Source: Desulfobulbaceae bacterium (GTDB lineage: Bacteria > Desulfobacterota > Desulfobulbia > Desulfobulbales > Desulfobulbaceae). From it: 6,565 nt of DNA. The translations under genes and the position numbers were made by a program. Positions 6,064 through 6,565 of the stretch are shown piece after piece. The notes beneath the pieces were generated by a model that saw nothing but the letters and a program-made list of their open reading frames with translations, did not search any database and was not told the DNA's origin. Position 1 is the stretch's first letter. The number at the start of each line of letters is the position of its first letter. The stretch lies in the NCBI GenBank assembly GCA_030633145.1, contig DAOVTM010000227.1, positions 1-6,565 of the forward strand. Direction: 5' to 3'.

Positions 6064-6186
6064 CTTGCCCTGCCTGTTGAATTTCTGATGATTGCTTGAT
6101 CTTTGCATCCCCGACCCGAGATATGTACTCCAAGTTAACAAAACTCGCAAACAGTTCGTGCCTGCCGGAAAAAGATGCCTGCCAGG

Positions 6187-6207
6187 ATGTGAAAAGTAAA
6201 TTCACAT
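6187..6207. promoter_or_regulatory. Perfect inverted repeat between ribF and tRNA-Leu
   Basis: ATGTGAA (6187-6193) and TTCACAT (6201-6207) form a perfect 7-7-7 inverted repeat. On the plus strand it runs into eight T (6207-6214). It could be an operator for a dimeric regulator near the ribF promoter, or a weak plus-strand terminator. The half-sites recall CRP/FNR sites (TGTGA/TCACA), but the spacing is 9 nt instead of 6. No clear ribF promoter is visible beside it. Confidence 0.35.
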
Positions 6208-6244
6208 TTTTTTTCAAAAGATTGAATGAAAGACAAAGAAAGAC

Positions 6245-6273
6245 TTGACAAGAAGGTCTGAGAATAGCATATT
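6245..6273 (+). promoter_or_regulatory. Promoter of tRNA-Leu
   Basis: A perfect TTGACA (6245-6250) is followed after 17 nt by CATATT (6268-6273), which matches TATAAT at four of six positions. The predicted start near 6280 is a few bases before the mature tRNA 5' end, as expected for a single-tRNA transcript. Confidence 0.7.
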
Positions 6274-6283
6274 GACCAGCGTT

Positions 6284-6370
6284 GCCGAAGTGGCGGAACT
6301 GGTAGACGCGCTAGGTTCAGGGTCTAGTGGGCGCATGCTCGTGGGAGTTCGACTCTCCCCTTCGGCACCA
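6284..6370 (+). tRNA. tRNA-Leu (anticodon CAG)
   Basis: The 87-nt gene folds as a class II tRNA. The acceptor GCCGAAG (6284-6290) pairs with CTTCGGC (6360-6366), the discriminator base is A (6367), and CCA (6368-6370) is encoded. The anticodon stem CTAGG/TCTAG encloses TTCAGGG, with anticodon CAG at 6318-6320, reading CUG. A long variable arm (GGGC/GCTC around 6329-6340) and the T-arm GGGAG-TTCGACT-CTCCC (6343-6359) fit tRNA-Leu, as does the A73 discriminator. It is a single-gene unit with its own promoter and terminator. Confidence 0.97.
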
Positions 6371-6375
6371 AATTC

Positions 6376-6422
6376 AAGGGTTTTTTCATGTGACTTCAAT
6401 CACTTGAAAAAACCCTTTTTTT
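6376..6422 (+). terminator. Intrinsic terminator of tRNA-Leu
   Basis: AAGGGTTTTTTCA (6376-6388) pairs perfectly with TGAAAAAACCCTT (6405-6417). An inner GTGA/TCAC stem (6390-6393/6400-6403) extends it after one mismatch. Seven T (6416-6422) follow directly. It begins six bases after the encoded CCA, so it ends the tRNA transcript. Confidence 0.9.
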
Positions 6423-6430
6423 GTGTTTTA

Positions 6431-6462
6431 TGTATCGAAAAATTAAGGTATCGAAAAAACAA
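6431..6462. repeat. 16-bp tandem duplication
   Basis: Two adjacent 16-bp units, 6431-6446 and 6447-6462, share the 11-mer GTATCGAAAAA and agree at 13 of 16 positions. They lie in AT-rich gene-free DNA just after the tRNA terminator. No function is apparent. The rest of 6463-6524 shows nothing recognisable. Confidence 0.6.
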
Positions 6463-6524
6463 AGTTTCTGCGAGAGTAGCACCTATCTGATAAGTACTAA
6501 TGCACAATGAATTTAACATTTTTC

Positions 6525-6557
6525 CACTGGTTCCCATGCTCCTGCGTGGGAACCGTG
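6525..6557. repeat. REP-like palindrome at the right edge
   Basis: GGTTCCCATGC (6529-6539) pairs with GCGTGGGAACC (6544-6554) around TCCT, with one G-T pair. CAC (6525-6527) and GTG (6555-6557) extend the stem past a bulged T. It is the same family as the palindrome at 114-137. The loop reads TCCT here and AGGA there, so the two copies are in opposite orientation. The element may continue past the window edge. Confidence 0.75.
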
Positions 6558-6565
6558 ATATGCCG

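Noticed and set aside
6064..6150. Longer RibF start adding 29 residues (ATG at 6150) or an intermediate one at 6108
   Set aside because: The extra residues do not look like RibF, and the family begins just before the TIGNFDG strand, which fits the ATG at 6063.
6187..6207. CRP-type binding site
   Set aside because: The half-sites TGTGA and TCACA are present, but the spacer is 9 nt instead of the required 6.

Overview
The window looks like chromosomal DNA from a sulfate-reducer-type bacterium of the Desulfobacterota, possibly Desulfobulbales. This is an inference from the bifunctional ribBA, the style of the conserved zinc-ribbon/HEAT and TPR proteins, the mid-range GC content, and the REP-like palindromes of a type common in that phylum. 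No rRNA or lineage marker is present, so the assignment is tentative.

Layout, left to right. Positions 1-322 hold no gene; they contain a tandem repeat and a run of short palindromes, then degenerate intergenic DNA. Positions 323-6063 carry six genes, all on the minus strand. In transcription order they are ribF (FAD synthetase/riboflavin kinase), a five-repeat TPR protein, a zinc-ribbon plus HEAT-like protein, a four-repeat TPR protein, ribE (riboflavin synthase) and ribBA (DHBP synthase/GTP cyclohydrolase II). Divergent from ribF on the plus strand is a tRNA-Leu(CAG) gene (6284-6370) with its own promoter and a strong intrinsic terminator. The right edge carries another REP-like palindrome, in the opposite orientation to the one at the left edge.

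How the genes work together. RibBA supplies both precursors of riboflavin, RibE makes riboflavin, and RibF converts it to FMN and FAD. ribD and ribH are absent from the window and must lie elsewhere. Three proteins of unknown function sit between ribF and ribE. The second TPR gene is only 3 nt from ribE, and the ribE ribosome-binding site lies inside its last codons, so these two are almost certainly co-transcribed and probably translationally coupled. A good sigma70-like promoter (5041-5068) precedes the TPR/HEAT/TPR/ribE unit. The longer gaps before the first TPR gene and before ribBA contain structured leaders: a possible attenuator in the first, and a hairpin plus a five-unit heptanucleotide array in the second. 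No FMN riboswitch is recognisable.
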